Source: Natrinema gelatinilyticum
GTDB lineage: Archaea > Halobacteriota > Halobacteria > Halobacteriales > Natrialbaceae
Assembly (NCBI RefSeq): GCF_024266705.1
Contig: NZ_CP100756.1
Location: 2,356,001 to 2,420,000, forward strand
DNA length: 64,000 nt
Direction of reading: 5' to 3'
The translations under genes and the position numbers were made by a program. This document shows, piece by piece, positions 51,933 through 60,659 of this stretch. The notes below the pieces were generated by a model. It was not told the DNA's origin and did no database searches. It worked only from the letters and a program-made list of their open reading frames with translations. The first letter of the stretch is position 1. Each line of letters begins with the position of its first letter.

Positions 51933-52724
51933 TTAGTCGCCATCAGGCGGGGCCGCTCGCCGTCCGTCCCACGCCACCCGACCCTCGACATCGAGTTTCT
52001 CGAGGTGGGCTGCGACGGTCCCCCGTGCGAGGTCGCGGACGCCGGAGAGGTCCTTCTCGTACGCCCTGTCGAGGATTTCGTCGAGCGTTTCGGCCCCGTC
52101 GGTGACTGCCACGTGCACGCGCTGTTCGCGCTTAGCTCGGTGGGAGAGGAGTCGCTCGAGGGTCTCGCGAGGGGCGTCGATTTCGGGGCCGTGGCCGGGA
52201 TAGAGCGCTGGCGGATCGATCGCCCAGAGCCGACGCAACGTGGTCACGTACGCACGCATATCGCCTTCGGGTGCGCCGACGACGACGCTTCCCTCGCGGA
52301 CGGCGCAATCCCCACAGAGGATGGGACCGCTGCGACCGGCTTCGAAAACGACGTGGTCCGGAGCGTGTCCCGGTGCGGTCAGGACGCGAACGCGCGTGTC
52401 TCCGAGCCGAATCGTCGTCCCCGGGGTGAACGTGCGGTCGGGTTCACGGCCAGTTGCGTCGCGGAACCGGTCGGTTCGACCGTATCGTGCCCAGACCGTC
52501 GCGTCGGTCTGAGCGGCGTACGAGTCGACCGCGCCGACGTGATCGGGATGCGTGTGGGTGACGAGGATGTGCTCGACGCGATGGTCGCGAACCAGTCGAT
52601 CGAGTTCGGGAGTTTGGGTCGCTGGATCGACGAGAATCGCCGGTTCGGCCCCGAGAAGATACACGTTCGTATCGCCGCTCGGCGCACGCGTCGGGACCGG
52701 AACGGAACGGGTCTGAACGTCCAT
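51933..52724 (-). CDS. MBL-fold metallohydrolase (GloB-like)
   Basis: The product is 263 residues from the ATG at 52724. The zinc motif HTHPDH (H57, H59, D61, H62) plus TAPGHAPDHVVF (third His), CGDCAVREG (Asp) and YPGHGPEI (last His) make it a standard lactamase-like hydrolase. The C-terminal 70 residues form a helical winged domain found in the LACTB2/GloB group. The substrate is unknown. It runs with the YkgJ gene. Confidence 0.88.
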   Translation of the reverse strand: MDVQTRSVPVPTRAPSGDTNVYLLGAEPAILVDPATQTPELDRLVRDHRVEHILVTHTHPDHVGAVDSYAAQTDATVWARYGRTDRFRDATGREPDRTFTPGTTIRLGDTRVRVLTAPGHAPDHVVFEAGRSGPILCGDCAVREGSVVVGAPEGDMRAYVTTLRRLWAIDPPALYPGHGPEIDAPRETLERLLSHRAKREQRVHVAVTDGAETLDEILDRAYEKDLSGVRDLARGTVAAHLEKLDVEGRVAWDGRRAAPPDGD

Positions 52725-52903
52725 ACGTCGAGGTATCACCGAACGAAAAAGTGGGTATCGGCTGGTCTCGTCGCGGCACTCGCCGTGGTGTGATTACAGC
52801 CCGTTCCCCCGTGGCGTCGACTCATACGGACTACTGTACGTCATTGCCGGTGCAACCGCGACCGTCCTGCGGTTGCACCGGTACATCGTTACAGCAGACC
52901 GTA

Positions 52904-53185
52904 TCAGTGTTTGAGGAAATAGACCTGCTTCCGAGCGTCCCGGAAACTGTATCGGGAGCCGACCAGACCGGCGTCATCGAGTCGGTTGAGCGCGTAGCGG
53001 ACGGTTCGGTCGGGAAGCAGCGATTCTTCGGCGAGTTGTCCCTGCGAGAGCGGGGAGTCGATTTCCAGCACCTTGGCGATGAGTTTCGCACTCGGTGGCA
53101 ACTCGCGGAGCCGCTCGCGGTATTCGTCCTCGGATAACGCTTCCTCGGCGACGGCACCTGGGTCCTCGGCTGTACTCGTGCTCAT
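52904..53185 (-). CDS. Winged-helix regulator, MarR/TrmB-like
   Basis: The product is 93 residues. A winged helix is visible: LPPSAKLIAKVLEIDSPLSQGQLAEESLLPDRTVRYALNRLDDAGLV, with a wing in RYSFRDARKQVYFLK. It belongs to a common haloarchaeal group of one-domain regulators, often of housekeeping or transport genes. The target is unknown. Its promoter is shared with the AT-rich spacer up to 53407. Confidence 0.85.
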   Translation of the reverse strand: MSTSTAEDPGAVAEEALSEDEYRERLRELPPSAKLIAKVLEIDSPLSQGQLAEESLLPDRTVRYALNRLDDAGLVGSRYSFRDARKQVYFLKH

Positions 53186-53407
53186 ATCTACGGAAGCGGA
53201 ATCAGCAGTGGTAAAGCTTCCCTATATGTGGATACGAACAATCCAGTTTGTATAAGGCATATAAATGTGCTACTAACACAGGTATATTCGATCCCCATTC
53301 CGCGAACAGGTGCTCGGTAAATCGGGTCGATCGGGGGTCGATTTCGACGGCCTCGCTGACGGACTCCAGTATCGTTTTATCCCCGCAGGATAGTAGATCC
53401 GTCCAGT

Positions 53408-54115
53408 GTGAAAGGACAGGAGTGGTACCAAGCCGACGACGTCGCCAAGGAATACGACGATAAGCGGTTTTCCCGGGGCGGACAGCTCATCGATAGCCGG
53501 GAGAAGAACGCCGTTCTCGAGGCCATCATGCCGGTCGAGGATCGGAAAGTACTCGAAATCGCCTGTGGTACCGGGCGATTCACGCTTATGCTGGCCCATC
53601 AGGGGGCCGACGTCGTCGGACTGGACATTTCGGCGGCGATGCTACAGCAAGGCCGGCAGAAAACCCGGAACGTGGACATCGCGGGCACGATCGAGTTCCT
53701 CCGCGGTGACGCGGGCCGGCTTCCGTTTCCAGACGATCACTTCGATACCGTGATCGCGATACGGTTTTTCCATCTCGCGAACGACCCAGAGGCGTTTCTA
53801 CGGGAGATGCGGCGAGTCTCCCGCGATCAGATCGTCTTCGATACGTTCAACCGGTTTTCTGCACGCAGCGTCTACAACTGGGCGCTCCCGATGGGGTCAC
53901 GACTGTACTCGAAGAGCGAAGTAGCAGTCCTCCTCGCGAAAACGGATCTGACGCTTGCCGACGTGGAAGACGATTTTCTCCTTCCCTACGGTCTATATCG
54001 CTCGATTCCCAACGCATTCGCGTCCCCGCTGCGAAAACTCGACGAATCGGCCAGCGGACTGCCGATCATGGACTACCTCGCGTCAGTCTCGTACTGGAAC
54101 GCACACGTTCGCTGA
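53408..54115 (+). CDS. Class I SAM-dependent methyltransferase
   Basis: The product is 235 residues, GTG start. Motif I is VLEIACGTGRFTLMLAHQGADVVGLDIS (about 48-75), then GDAGRLPFPDDHFDTVIAIRFFHL. The last 100 residues have the lid-like region of ubiquinone/menaquinone-type enzymes. The substrate is unknown. The next gene, a GT2 glycosyltransferase, starts 53 bases on, so a role in a surface glycan is possible. Confidence 0.87.
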   Translation: MKGQEWYQADDVAKEYDDKRFSRGGQLIDSREKNAVLEAIMPVEDRKVLEIACGTGRFTLMLAHQGADVVGLDISAAMLQQGRQKTRNVDIAGTIEFLRGDAGRLPFPDDHFDTVIAIRFFHLANDPEAFLREMRRVSRDQIVFDTFNRFSARSVYNWALPMGSRLYSKSEVAVLLAKTDLTLADVEDDFLLPYGLYRSIPNAFASPLRKLDESASGLPIMDYLASVSYWNAHVR

Positions 54116-54168
54116 GCGATTCGGCCGGAATCCCATCTATTTACTATCAGGAGCCCCTATCGGGCCGT

Positions 54169-55068
54169 ATGGAGCTCTCGGTAATTGTGTCGACGCTGAA
54201 CGACCGGGAGCGACTGCTGTCGTGCCTCGATGCGCTTTCGGCGGGGACGCCACGGTCGACCGAAGTTATCGTCGTCAACGGCCCCTCGTCCGACGGGACG
54301 ACAGGCGTCGTCCGTGAACGCGACGACGTCGACGTTCTCGTCGAAATCTCCGAGCGGAACGTAAACGTGTCGCGAAACGCGGGCTTCGAGCAGGCGACAG
54401 GTGACGTCGTCGCGTTTCTCGACGGTGAATACGCGATCGACGATAGCTGGTATCCGGCCATCGAGGGGGGGATCGGCGACGAAATAGACGTCGTTACCGG
54501 ACCGGTTACCGGGGACCCGGTCGAATCCGATCTCCGGTCGCAACGTGAGATGTGGAGTCAACGGGTGACGCAGTTCCACGGCGACAACGTCGCGTTCGAG
54601 CGACAGGTTCTCGAAGCGCTGGACGGGTTCGACGAGTATCTGGAAAAAGAGAGCGAACGCGACTGCGCCAACCGAGTTGCCGGTCTGGGTTTCGAAGTTT
54701 TGTGGGACGCGACGATGGCCGTCCGCTGTGAGGTTGGGACCGACGGTGGTCGGGCCGAGCCCGACTGGGGAACGACCTATCGGTCGATGTCGTACCGACT
54801 CGCGAAGAACCACGGACTGCAACCGCGGGTCCTCGGTCGTACTGTTGGGAGCGCAGTACGCGACGGTGCCACCGGTGCCCGACTGCTCGCTTCCGGAGAC
54901 GTGACGCCGACGGGCTGGGTGTCCAACGGCGTAGATGTCGTCAAAAACGTTGCGCGCGGGTTCTGGGACGGCGTTCGGGCACGGTACGCCGATCAAACGA
55001 GCCGGCGAAACCCCCACGGTCTCTCGAAACGACACGACCGGGCAGTTCACATATACGACCGGCGCTGA
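54169..55068 (+). CDS. Glycosyltransferase family 2
   Basis: The product is 299 residues. The GT-A fold start is LSVIVSTLNDRERLLSCLDAL, followed by VIVVNGPSSDGT and a metal-binding-type FLDGEYAIDD (about 84-93) in place of the usual DDD. FDEYLEKESERDCANRV supplies the catalytic-region acids. It transfers a sugar to an unknown acceptor, likely a dolichol-linked or surface glycan. It follows the methyltransferase gene and is convergent with the enoyl-CoA hydratase. Confidence 0.85.
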   Translation: MELSVIVSTLNDRERLLSCLDALSAGTPRSTEVIVVNGPSSDGTTGVVRERDDVDVLVEISERNVNVSRNAGFEQATGDVVAFLDGEYAIDDSWYPAIEGGIGDEIDVVTGPVTGDPVESDLRSQREMWSQRVTQFHGDNVAFERQVLEALDGFDEYLEKESERDCANRVAGLGFEVLWDATMAVRCEVGTDGGRAEPDWGTTYRSMSYRLAKNHGLQPRVLGRTVGSAVRDGATGARLLASGDVTPTGWVSNGVDVVKNVARGFWDGVRARYADQTSRRNPHGLSKRHDRAVHIYDRR

Positions 55069-55146
55069 TTCTGATCTGGCGCTGATTCCGGGCTCCATCG
55101 GCTTCGGACCGACGCTACTCGTGATCCGTCGACCGAGAGGCTCGAC

Positions 55147-55935
55147 TCACTCGCCGCGAAATTCGGGCTCTCGATCGTCGAGTCGGGCTTCGAATCCTTC
55201 GCGGTAGTCGGCGGTGTCGTCGAGTTCGCGTCCCAATTGCCGTTCGTACTCAAGTCCGTGTTCGAGGGGCATCTCGAGTGCGGCGTTGAGCGCCCGTTTT
55301 CCGTTCCGAAGGCCGAGCGGCGCGTTATCACAGAGCCGATCCGCGAAGGCTTTCGTCCGCTCGTCGACCGCGTCGGCATCGACGACATCGTGAACCAGCC
55401 CCATATCGGCGGCATCGACAGGATCGACGAGTTCGGCCGTCAACACGATCTCTTTCGCCTTCGAGAGTCCGACCAGTCGGGGCAGGCGTTGGGTACCGCC
55501 GCCGTGCGGGAAGGTCCCGAGTGCGACCTCGAGCAATCCGTACTTCGCGTCCCGGCCGATGAGACGGAAGTCACATGGGAGCGTTAGCTCGAACGCGCCC
55601 GCGAGAGCGGCTCGCTTGATTCCGACGACGACCGGCTGGCGGGTGGTCTCGATCGTCTCGAGGAGTTTCGGGAAAACGTCACGGTCGATTTCGGTCTCCG
55701 GTTCGACGCGTTCGCGCATCATGTTCAGGTCCATCCCCGCGGAGAAGACGGGACCCTCCCCAAGGAGGGTGACCGCTCGAATGTCGTCGTTCGCGTCGAC
55801 CCGCTCGAAGGCCACGATGAGGTCACGCATCAACGCGACGGTCATCGCATTTCGTTTGTCCGGCCTCGAGAGGGTGACGTCCGCGCGGTGGCCGTTCCAG
55901 TCGATCGCCACAAATCCGTTACCGATGGATTCCAT
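55147..55935 (-). CDS. Enoyl-CoA hydratase/isomerase family protein
   Basis: The product is 262 residues. The crotonase fold is plain: VTLSRPDKRNAMT, the oxyanion hole FSAGMDLNMM and GAFELTLPCDFRLIGRDAKYGLLEVALG, with the typical GGTQRLPRLVG turn. It works in fatty acid or amino-acid degradation. The catalytic Glu positions look partly replaced, so isomerase or hydrolase activity is also possible. The TnpB remnant follows on the other strand. Confidence 0.9.
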   Translation of the reverse strand: MESIGNGFVAIDWNGHRADVTLSRPDKRNAMTVALMRDLIVAFERVDANDDIRAVTLLGEGPVFSAGMDLNMMRERVEPETEIDRDVFPKLLETIETTRQPVVVGIKRAALAGAFELTLPCDFRLIGRDAKYGLLEVALGTFPHGGGTQRLPRLVGLSKAKEIVLTAELVDPVDAADMGLVHDVVDADAVDERTKAFADRLCDNAPLGLRNGKRALNAALEMPLEHGLEYERQLGRELDDTADYREGFEARLDDREPEFRGE

Positions 55936-55988
55936 GGGCGGAAGTCGTGTGCTGTTCTTATAATACTCGGGCAGGGGAACGTGCTGCC

Positions 55989-56243
55989 GACCCAGTCGGA
56001 CGTGACGCGTGCGAAACTGTCGTCAACGCCGACGTCACCGGAGCCGAGAACATTCGACGCAACCTCGTGGACGCACGAGCATCTCCGAATCCGACGGACG
56101 ATTCGTCCGTGGATAGGAGTATCGGCTGGATGGCACAGCCGCCAGTCCACTCGTTCGATCGCGAGAGCGGCCGGTTCACACCGAGAGAACAGGTTGTCGA
56201 CTGCAAACCATACTATCCTACCACCAGGGAAACCCTGGCGTGA
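55989..56243 (+). pseudogene. C-terminal remnant of an IS200/IS605-type TnpB
   Basis: The end of a haloarchaeal TnpB is readable: CETVVNADVTGAENIRRNL, the RuvC-III-like NAD-x-x-GAENI block, followed by GWMAQPPVHSFDRESGRFTPREQV. Everything before is missing, so no nuclease is made. CCAGGG-AAA-CCCTGG (56224-56238) is a hairpin at its end, as in related elements. It lies in the gap before the arcS stop codon at 56259. Confidence 0.78.
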
Positions 56244-56258
56244 ACGCCGAAGCGAATG

Positions 56259-58016
56259 TCATTTCTCTTCGACGTGGCGGATCTCGCATGCGATGCCGCG
56301 TGTGCTCTCCGCCATCTCGCGTCCGAACATTTCGGCGCGGCCGACGGCGAAGGCCCTGGGTCCGTCGACGATCACCTCGTCACCGACGCGTATCTCCTCG
56401 TCGGCGTCGACGACGCCCGGTGCGAGGACGCTCCCATGCGGAACGAAGCCGTCTATCTCGACGCGTTTGACCGGCGCGTCGCTCTCGAGCCAGCGCCGGG
56501 CGCCCTCGAGGGTAAACGAGAGCGTGCCGTACTGCGGAACCATCGTCGCGAGCTGGGTGTCCGCCGCGTCACGGACCTGGATCTTCGGATACCGGCTGGT
56601 CGTTCGAATGTCGTCGAAGAGGTCGTCGCCGGCGCCGTCGCCGAGCAGGTAGTCCGCGATGGCGCGGACGGTGTTGTGTTCGCGCTCGCGCTTCGAATAC
56701 TTCAATTCGCCCGACAGCGACTCGGAGAGGTTCGCGAGTGCCGTCCCGTCGGTCGGATGTCCGCCCTCGGGAACGGTGTACGTGATATCGATCTCGAGCC
56801 GTTCTTCGACGCGCTCGACGATGTCCCGATACCCTTCGTCGGGGACGTGCGCGATTAGTTTCGGATACTCGTTGCGCTCGAGATAGCGCCGCAGAACCTC
56901 GCTTACGAACGCCTTTTCGTCTTTGGACCAGCGACCCGTGACGACGGTGTCGTAGTGTTGTGCAGGGTAGGTCGTCTCGAGTTCCTGTGGAACGACGCCG
57001 ATGGGACTGGTCATGGAGACGAGATGGGCGCGCCACTGGACGGCGTCGTGGAACTGGCGGTGGCTTTGGGACTCGCTGTACGGTTTGGTGGCCGAACAGG
57101 GAACGAGCACAAGTGGGTTCTCGAACCGGTTGCGGTACCGCGTCGTCACCCGGTCTGCGAATCGTTGGATTTCCACCCGGCGGAGGGTATCCTCGGTCGT
57201 GGCGCTGATCTGGGCGTCCCGGAGGACCGGCGTTCGTTGCTCGAGGTATCGCCACTCCGAGTCGAGTTCGCGCATCGCGGCGGTGAGCCACTGATCCTGG
57301 CGCACCTGGCCTTCCACGTAATCGCGGAGGCGACCGTCCCGAATCCGCCGCCGGACGATCGCCAGTTCGGCCGCGAGCACGTTGACGTTGTGCTCGGCGC
57401 AGTCCGCCCGGGTGAACGACTCGCGGGGCTGTTGACAGGACGGACACGAGCAGGGCAGTTCGTCGAGGTCCTCGAGGAAGTACGCGTCGTCGGTCGTGAG
57501 ATATCGACCTTCCGTCCCCTTCACGACGGCCGCGGTCTCGTCGAACAGGTCGACCCCGGCGTAGGCGAGGAGGGCGACGTTCCGTGGTGTTGCGACGCCC
57601 GAGAACAGCAACGCAGTGTCGGTCGGGATCAGCTCGCGGACGCCGACGACGGCCTCGACGAGCGCGGCGCCGTGGCCCATCACTGACTGTACGTCCGAGA
57701 GGGCGTACGCGTCAGTACCGTGGTCTTGGACGTGGTCGCTCGAGACGACGGCGACGCTGGGATAGTCGACGTCGGGGTAGTCGACGGCGAACGAGTCCTG
57801 AACTTCCTCGGCGGTACCGCCGGGGAACGCCCGATGGGGAAGAACGGTGAGTGCGGACGCGTCCCCTGGTGGGACCTCGCGGTCCGCGCTCCAGAGCGAA
57901 CCCGCATCCTCGAGGACGTCGTCGACGAGCGCAGGGGTCGTAATCGGCGAAGAGAGGCGGAGTTCGCCCACGCGCGCGGCCCCGTCGCGCTCGTGTACTT
58001 CGAAAGAGTCGGTCAT
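56259..58016 (-). CDS. arcS: Archaeosine synthase, alpha-type (ArcS/TgtA2)
   Basis: The product is 585 residues from the ATG at 58016 (MTDSFEVHERDGAARVGEL), the length of haloarchaeal ArcS. The N-terminal part is TGT-like with a zinc site C189, C191, C194 and H209 (PCSCPSCQQPRESFTRADCAEH). The middle carries LVLVPCSATKPYSESQSH, the ArcS signature, and the end (about 510-583) is a PUA domain that binds tRNA. It turns preQ0 at tRNA position 15 into archaeosine. Upstream DNA (58017-58261) reads as noise in this frame. A transporter for the precursor base is at 11.1 kb. Confidence 0.9.
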   Translation of the reverse strand: MTDSFEVHERDGAARVGELRLSSPITTPALVDDVLEDAGSLWSADREVPPGDASALTVLPHRAFPGGTAEEVQDSFAVDYPDVDYPSVAVVSSDHVQDHGTDAYALSDVQSVMGHGAALVEAVVGVRELIPTDTALLFSGVATPRNVALLAYAGVDLFDETAAVVKGTEGRYLTTDDAYFLEDLDELPCSCPSCQQPRESFTRADCAEHNVNVLAAELAIVRRRIRDGRLRDYVEGQVRQDQWLTAAMRELDSEWRYLEQRTPVLRDAQISATTEDTLRRVEIQRFADRVTTRYRNRFENPLVLVPCSATKPYSESQSHRQFHDAVQWRAHLVSMTSPIGVVPQELETTYPAQHYDTVVTGRWSKDEKAFVSEVLRRYLERNEYPKLIAHVPDEGYRDIVERVEERLEIDITYTVPEGGHPTDGTALANLSESLSGELKYSKREREHNTVRAIADYLLGDGAGDDLFDDIRTTSRYPKIQVRDAADTQLATMVPQYGTLSFTLEGARRWLESDAPVKRVEIDGFVPHGSVLAPGVVDADEEIRVGDEVIVDGPRAFAVGRAEMFGREMAESTRGIACEIRHVEEK

Positions 58017-58137
58017 ACACGATATGACCGGGGCGAGCGAAAGAGGTTGTCGATAGCGAGTGGCGGCTGTCTCGAGCCGAGCGCGTTCCAGTCTACAGTT
58101 ATTCGTATTGCTTGGCCTATCAGCTAGCTTGATTGAT

Positions 58138-58180
58138 GCGCTAAGCCCCTTCCTCAGTGAGCGAAGCGAGTAGGGTTGCT
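58138..58180. repeat. Degenerate TnpB-element end-like sequence
   Basis: GAGCGAAGCGAGTAGGG (58159-58175) repeats, with one change, the GAGCGAAGCGAGCAGGG at 7644-7660. The preceding CTAAGCCCCTTCCTC is a common opening of haloarchaeal TnpB-type elements. No gene of the element remains. Confidence 0.4.
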
Positions 58181-58339
58181 GACGGCGGTCCTCCTCCGTC
58201 ACTACGCTAGAGCCGAGAATCGGACACGTCGATCCAAACCGCATCACGGACTTTCTCACTGGTGTTCCGGTACCGGGGCGGTTCGCGCTTTCGTCAAAAG
58301 GACCAGATAACGTTTACCGCTACCTACCTACGTTCTCAT

Positions 58340-58939
58340 ATGGAGAAGCTGACCAGACCTACCGGTTCAGGACGTTCTGTGACGCGTCGAGCAGTTCTGG
58401 ACGGCGTTGGGGCTGCCGGTATCGGAATGATGGCCGGTTGTTTCGGCGGCCAGGAGTCGGAGAACGTTCCCGACCCGATGAGCATCGATCCGGAGCAGGC
58501 GTGCGATAACTGCACGATGATCATCGGGAACCATCCCGGACCAGCAGGGCAGTCCCACTACGCCGATCCGACGGCGATTCTCGACGAGGATCGCCCGGCG
58601 CAGTTCTGCAGCACGCTCTGTCTCTACGCGTTCACATTCGAACACGAGCGCGAAAGCGAACCCGCCGTCTCCTATATGACTGACTACTCGACGGTCGACT
58701 ACGAGGTCGACGACAGCGGTCAGCGCACCGTCATCTCTCGCCATCTCGAGGCCGACGCGTTCGGAGACGTCACGGCGTTGACGATGATCGCGGACAGCGA
58801 CGTCGAGGGAGCGATGGGAAAATCGATCGTGCCGTTCGGCGACGCCGACGACGCCGACCAGTTCCAGTCCGAGTACGGCGGTGAGACCTACGTCCACGAC
58901 GAAATCACGCAGGAACTGATAATGTCGCTGATGGGGTGA
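58340..58939 (+). CDS. nosL: NosL-type copper chaperone lipoprotein
   Basis: The product is 199 residues. The N-terminus TRRAVLDGVGAAGIGMMAGC is a Tat-type lipoprotein signal with lipid Cys C34. The metal site is C55-x-x-C58-x-M60 (ACDNCTM) followed by the NosL domain (YADPTAILDED, CSTLCLYAF, MTDYSTVDYEVD, MIADSDVEGAMGKSIVPFGDADDADQF). NosL carries copper to the nitrous oxide reductase CuZ site. The start at 58340 is preceded by a GTTTACC box. It is convergent with nosY. Confidence 0.88.
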   Translation: MEKLTRPTGSGRSVTRRAVLDGVGAAGIGMMAGCFGGQESENVPDPMSIDPEQACDNCTMIIGNHPGPAGQSHYADPTAILDEDRPAQFCSTLCLYAFTFEHERESEPAVSYMTDYSTVDYEVDDSGQRTVISRHLEADAFGDVTALTMIADSDVEGAMGKSIVPFGDADDADQFQSEYGGETYVHDEITQELIMSLMG

Positions 58940-59034
58940 GTCGATCGCTCGAGATCCGAGCGAGGGTCGCTACAGTGATCGACGGCTCCGTTTCTAATCG
59001 TCCTCAGAGAACCGATCCCGTCCACGACCGTCGG

Positions 59035-59925
59035 CTACCGGTTCAACAGCCACGTCGCGATTCCGAGGGACGCGGCCGTCCAGACGACGAAACTCAGCAG
59101 ACTCGAGATCGGTGATGCCGCCGCTGGGCCGGTTCCCGCCGCGACGATGATGGCACTTTCGAAGACGAGCCCCCTGTACGCGCTGAGCGGACTGATCGCG
59201 AGTACGTGGATGAGCGAACTGTCGCCGATTATCCCGGCCGAGAAGCCGTAGACGAGCGCGAGGTCGATCCCGACCAGCAGGACGACGAGCGCGACGACCG
59301 ACAGCGCGAGTGCGCTCCGCGTACTGCTGACCATCGCCGAAATCGCGATCGCGACGGCGAGGACGGTCAGTGCGAATAGTATCGTCAGCACGACGAACCG
59401 GGCAAACAGGATCGGCGAGTCGACGCCCGAGTGAGATGCGTAGAGGGTCCGTCCCTCGTCTTCGACGACGAATACCGTTACTGCGACGAGGACGAGCGGG
59501 ACGACGAGGGTGGTAACGAGGCCGACCGCTCTCCCAGTGTAGACGCCGAGGACGATCTCGCGGTTCGAGACGGGATACGTCTTCAGGACGTCGAGTTCAC
59601 CGCGCTGGGCGTCACCGAGAATGGCGCGATAGCCGTACGCGACGGCGACAACCGGAACGAGCAACTCCATCGGCGTGAGTAAGTCGACCAGCGTCGGAAC
59701 GTACCCGCCGCGGACGCTCCTGCTGACCCAGGCGATGCCGAATACGACGGCGGCGAACGCGACCCCCAGGACGAAGAACGTTCGCGTCCGCACGACCGTC
59801 CGAAGCTCTCGTCCGACGATCGCCTCGAGGATGTGTTTCGATCCGGGGGCCACCGTCGTTCGACCGGCACTGGTCCCGTCCTGGCCGCCGGTGGTGTCCC
59901 CCGTCGGATTCGTGTCGGCGCTCAT
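59035..59925 (-). CDS. nosY: NosY-type ABC transporter membrane subunit
   Basis: The product is 296 residues with six membrane helices after a 30-residue acidic N-terminus. Conserved for the family are GRELRTVVRTRTFFVLG and DAQRGELDVLKTYPVSNREIVLGVYTGR. With NosF and NosD it forms the export complex that matures CuZ. It overlaps nosF by four bases (ATGA at 59922-59925). Confidence 0.86.
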   Translation of the reverse strand: MSADTNPTGDTTGGQDGTSAGRTTVAPGSKHILEAIVGRELRTVVRTRTFFVLGVAFAAVVFGIAWVSRSVRGGYVPTLVDLLTPMELLVPVVAVAYGYRAILGDAQRGELDVLKTYPVSNREIVLGVYTGRAVGLVTTLVVPLVLVAVTVFVVEDEGRTLYASHSGVDSPILFARFVVLTILFALTVLAVAIAISAMVSSTRSALALSVVALVVLLVGIDLALVYGFSAGIIGDSSLIHVLAISPLSAYRGLVFESAIIVAAGTGPAAASPISSLLSFVVWTAASLGIATWLLNR

Positions 59926-60659
59926 TGGCTGTCACCCAGAACCTGGACGGTATCACGCTCGCCACCGATGGCGGTGTCGTAGACCGGTCGTAGCGAGTCG
60001 ACTCCCTGTCGATCCCGCAACTCGACCGCCGATCCCTCCGTTACGACACCGCCGTCGGCGAGTATCACCACGTTATCGGCGACCCGTTCGACGAGTTCTA
60101 GATCGTGCGAACTCAACAGGACTGCAATCCCGTCGTCCGCGAGCCGTTCCGCGACGTCGAAGACGTGCAGGCGCATTCCTGGATCGAGTCCGCTACCCGG
60201 TTCGTCGAGAACGACGATCGGCGGGTTCCCGATCGTCGCCTGGGCGATGCCGAGCAGTCGCGTCATCCCCCCGGACAGCGCTTCGACCGGTCGGTCGGCC
60301 GCATCTTCGAGTCCGATCCGCTCGAGGTGCGTCGACGCGTGTGTTTCGTCGCCACCGACGAGAGACGAGTAAAACCGAAGCGTCTCCAGGGCCGTGAATC
60401 CAGGTCGAAACGCCGGCTGTTGTGGCAAGTATCCGATATGTCGTGCGGTGTCGGGTCCGTTGTACGCGACCTCGCCGGCCGTCGGCTCGTTGAGTCCCGC
60501 CAGAACGCGGATGAGCGTCGTCTTGCCGGACCCGTTCGGTCCGATCAGAGCCGTCACCGTTCCGCGCTCGATGGTCATCGAGACGTTCCGGATAACGGAT
60601 ACCGTCCCGTAGTCGTAGTCGATACCGGTCGCCTCGAGGATGGGTGTGGTATCGGTCAT
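59922..60659 (-). CDS. nosF: NosF-type ABC transporter ATP-binding protein
   Basis: The product is 245 residues. Walker A GPNGSGKTT (40-48), the signature LSGGM and Walker B IVVLDEPGSGLD make it an ABC ATPase. LPQQPAFRPGFTALETLRFY is the typical Q-loop region. It powers NosY. It overlaps nosD by four bases, and the three genes on the minus strand (nosD, nosF, nosY) are one operon. Confidence 0.9.
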   Translation of the reverse strand: MTDTTPILEATGIDYDYGTVSVIRNVSMTIERGTVTALIGPNGSGKTTLIRVLAGLNEPTAGEVAYNGPDTARHIGYLPQQPAFRPGFTALETLRFYSSLVGGDETHASTHLERIGLEDAADRPVEALSGGMTRLLGIAQATIGNPPIVVLDEPGSGLDPGMRLHVFDVAERLADDGIAVLLSSHDLELVERVADNVVILADGGVVTEGSAVELRDRQGVDSLRPVYDTAIGGERDTVQVLGDSQ

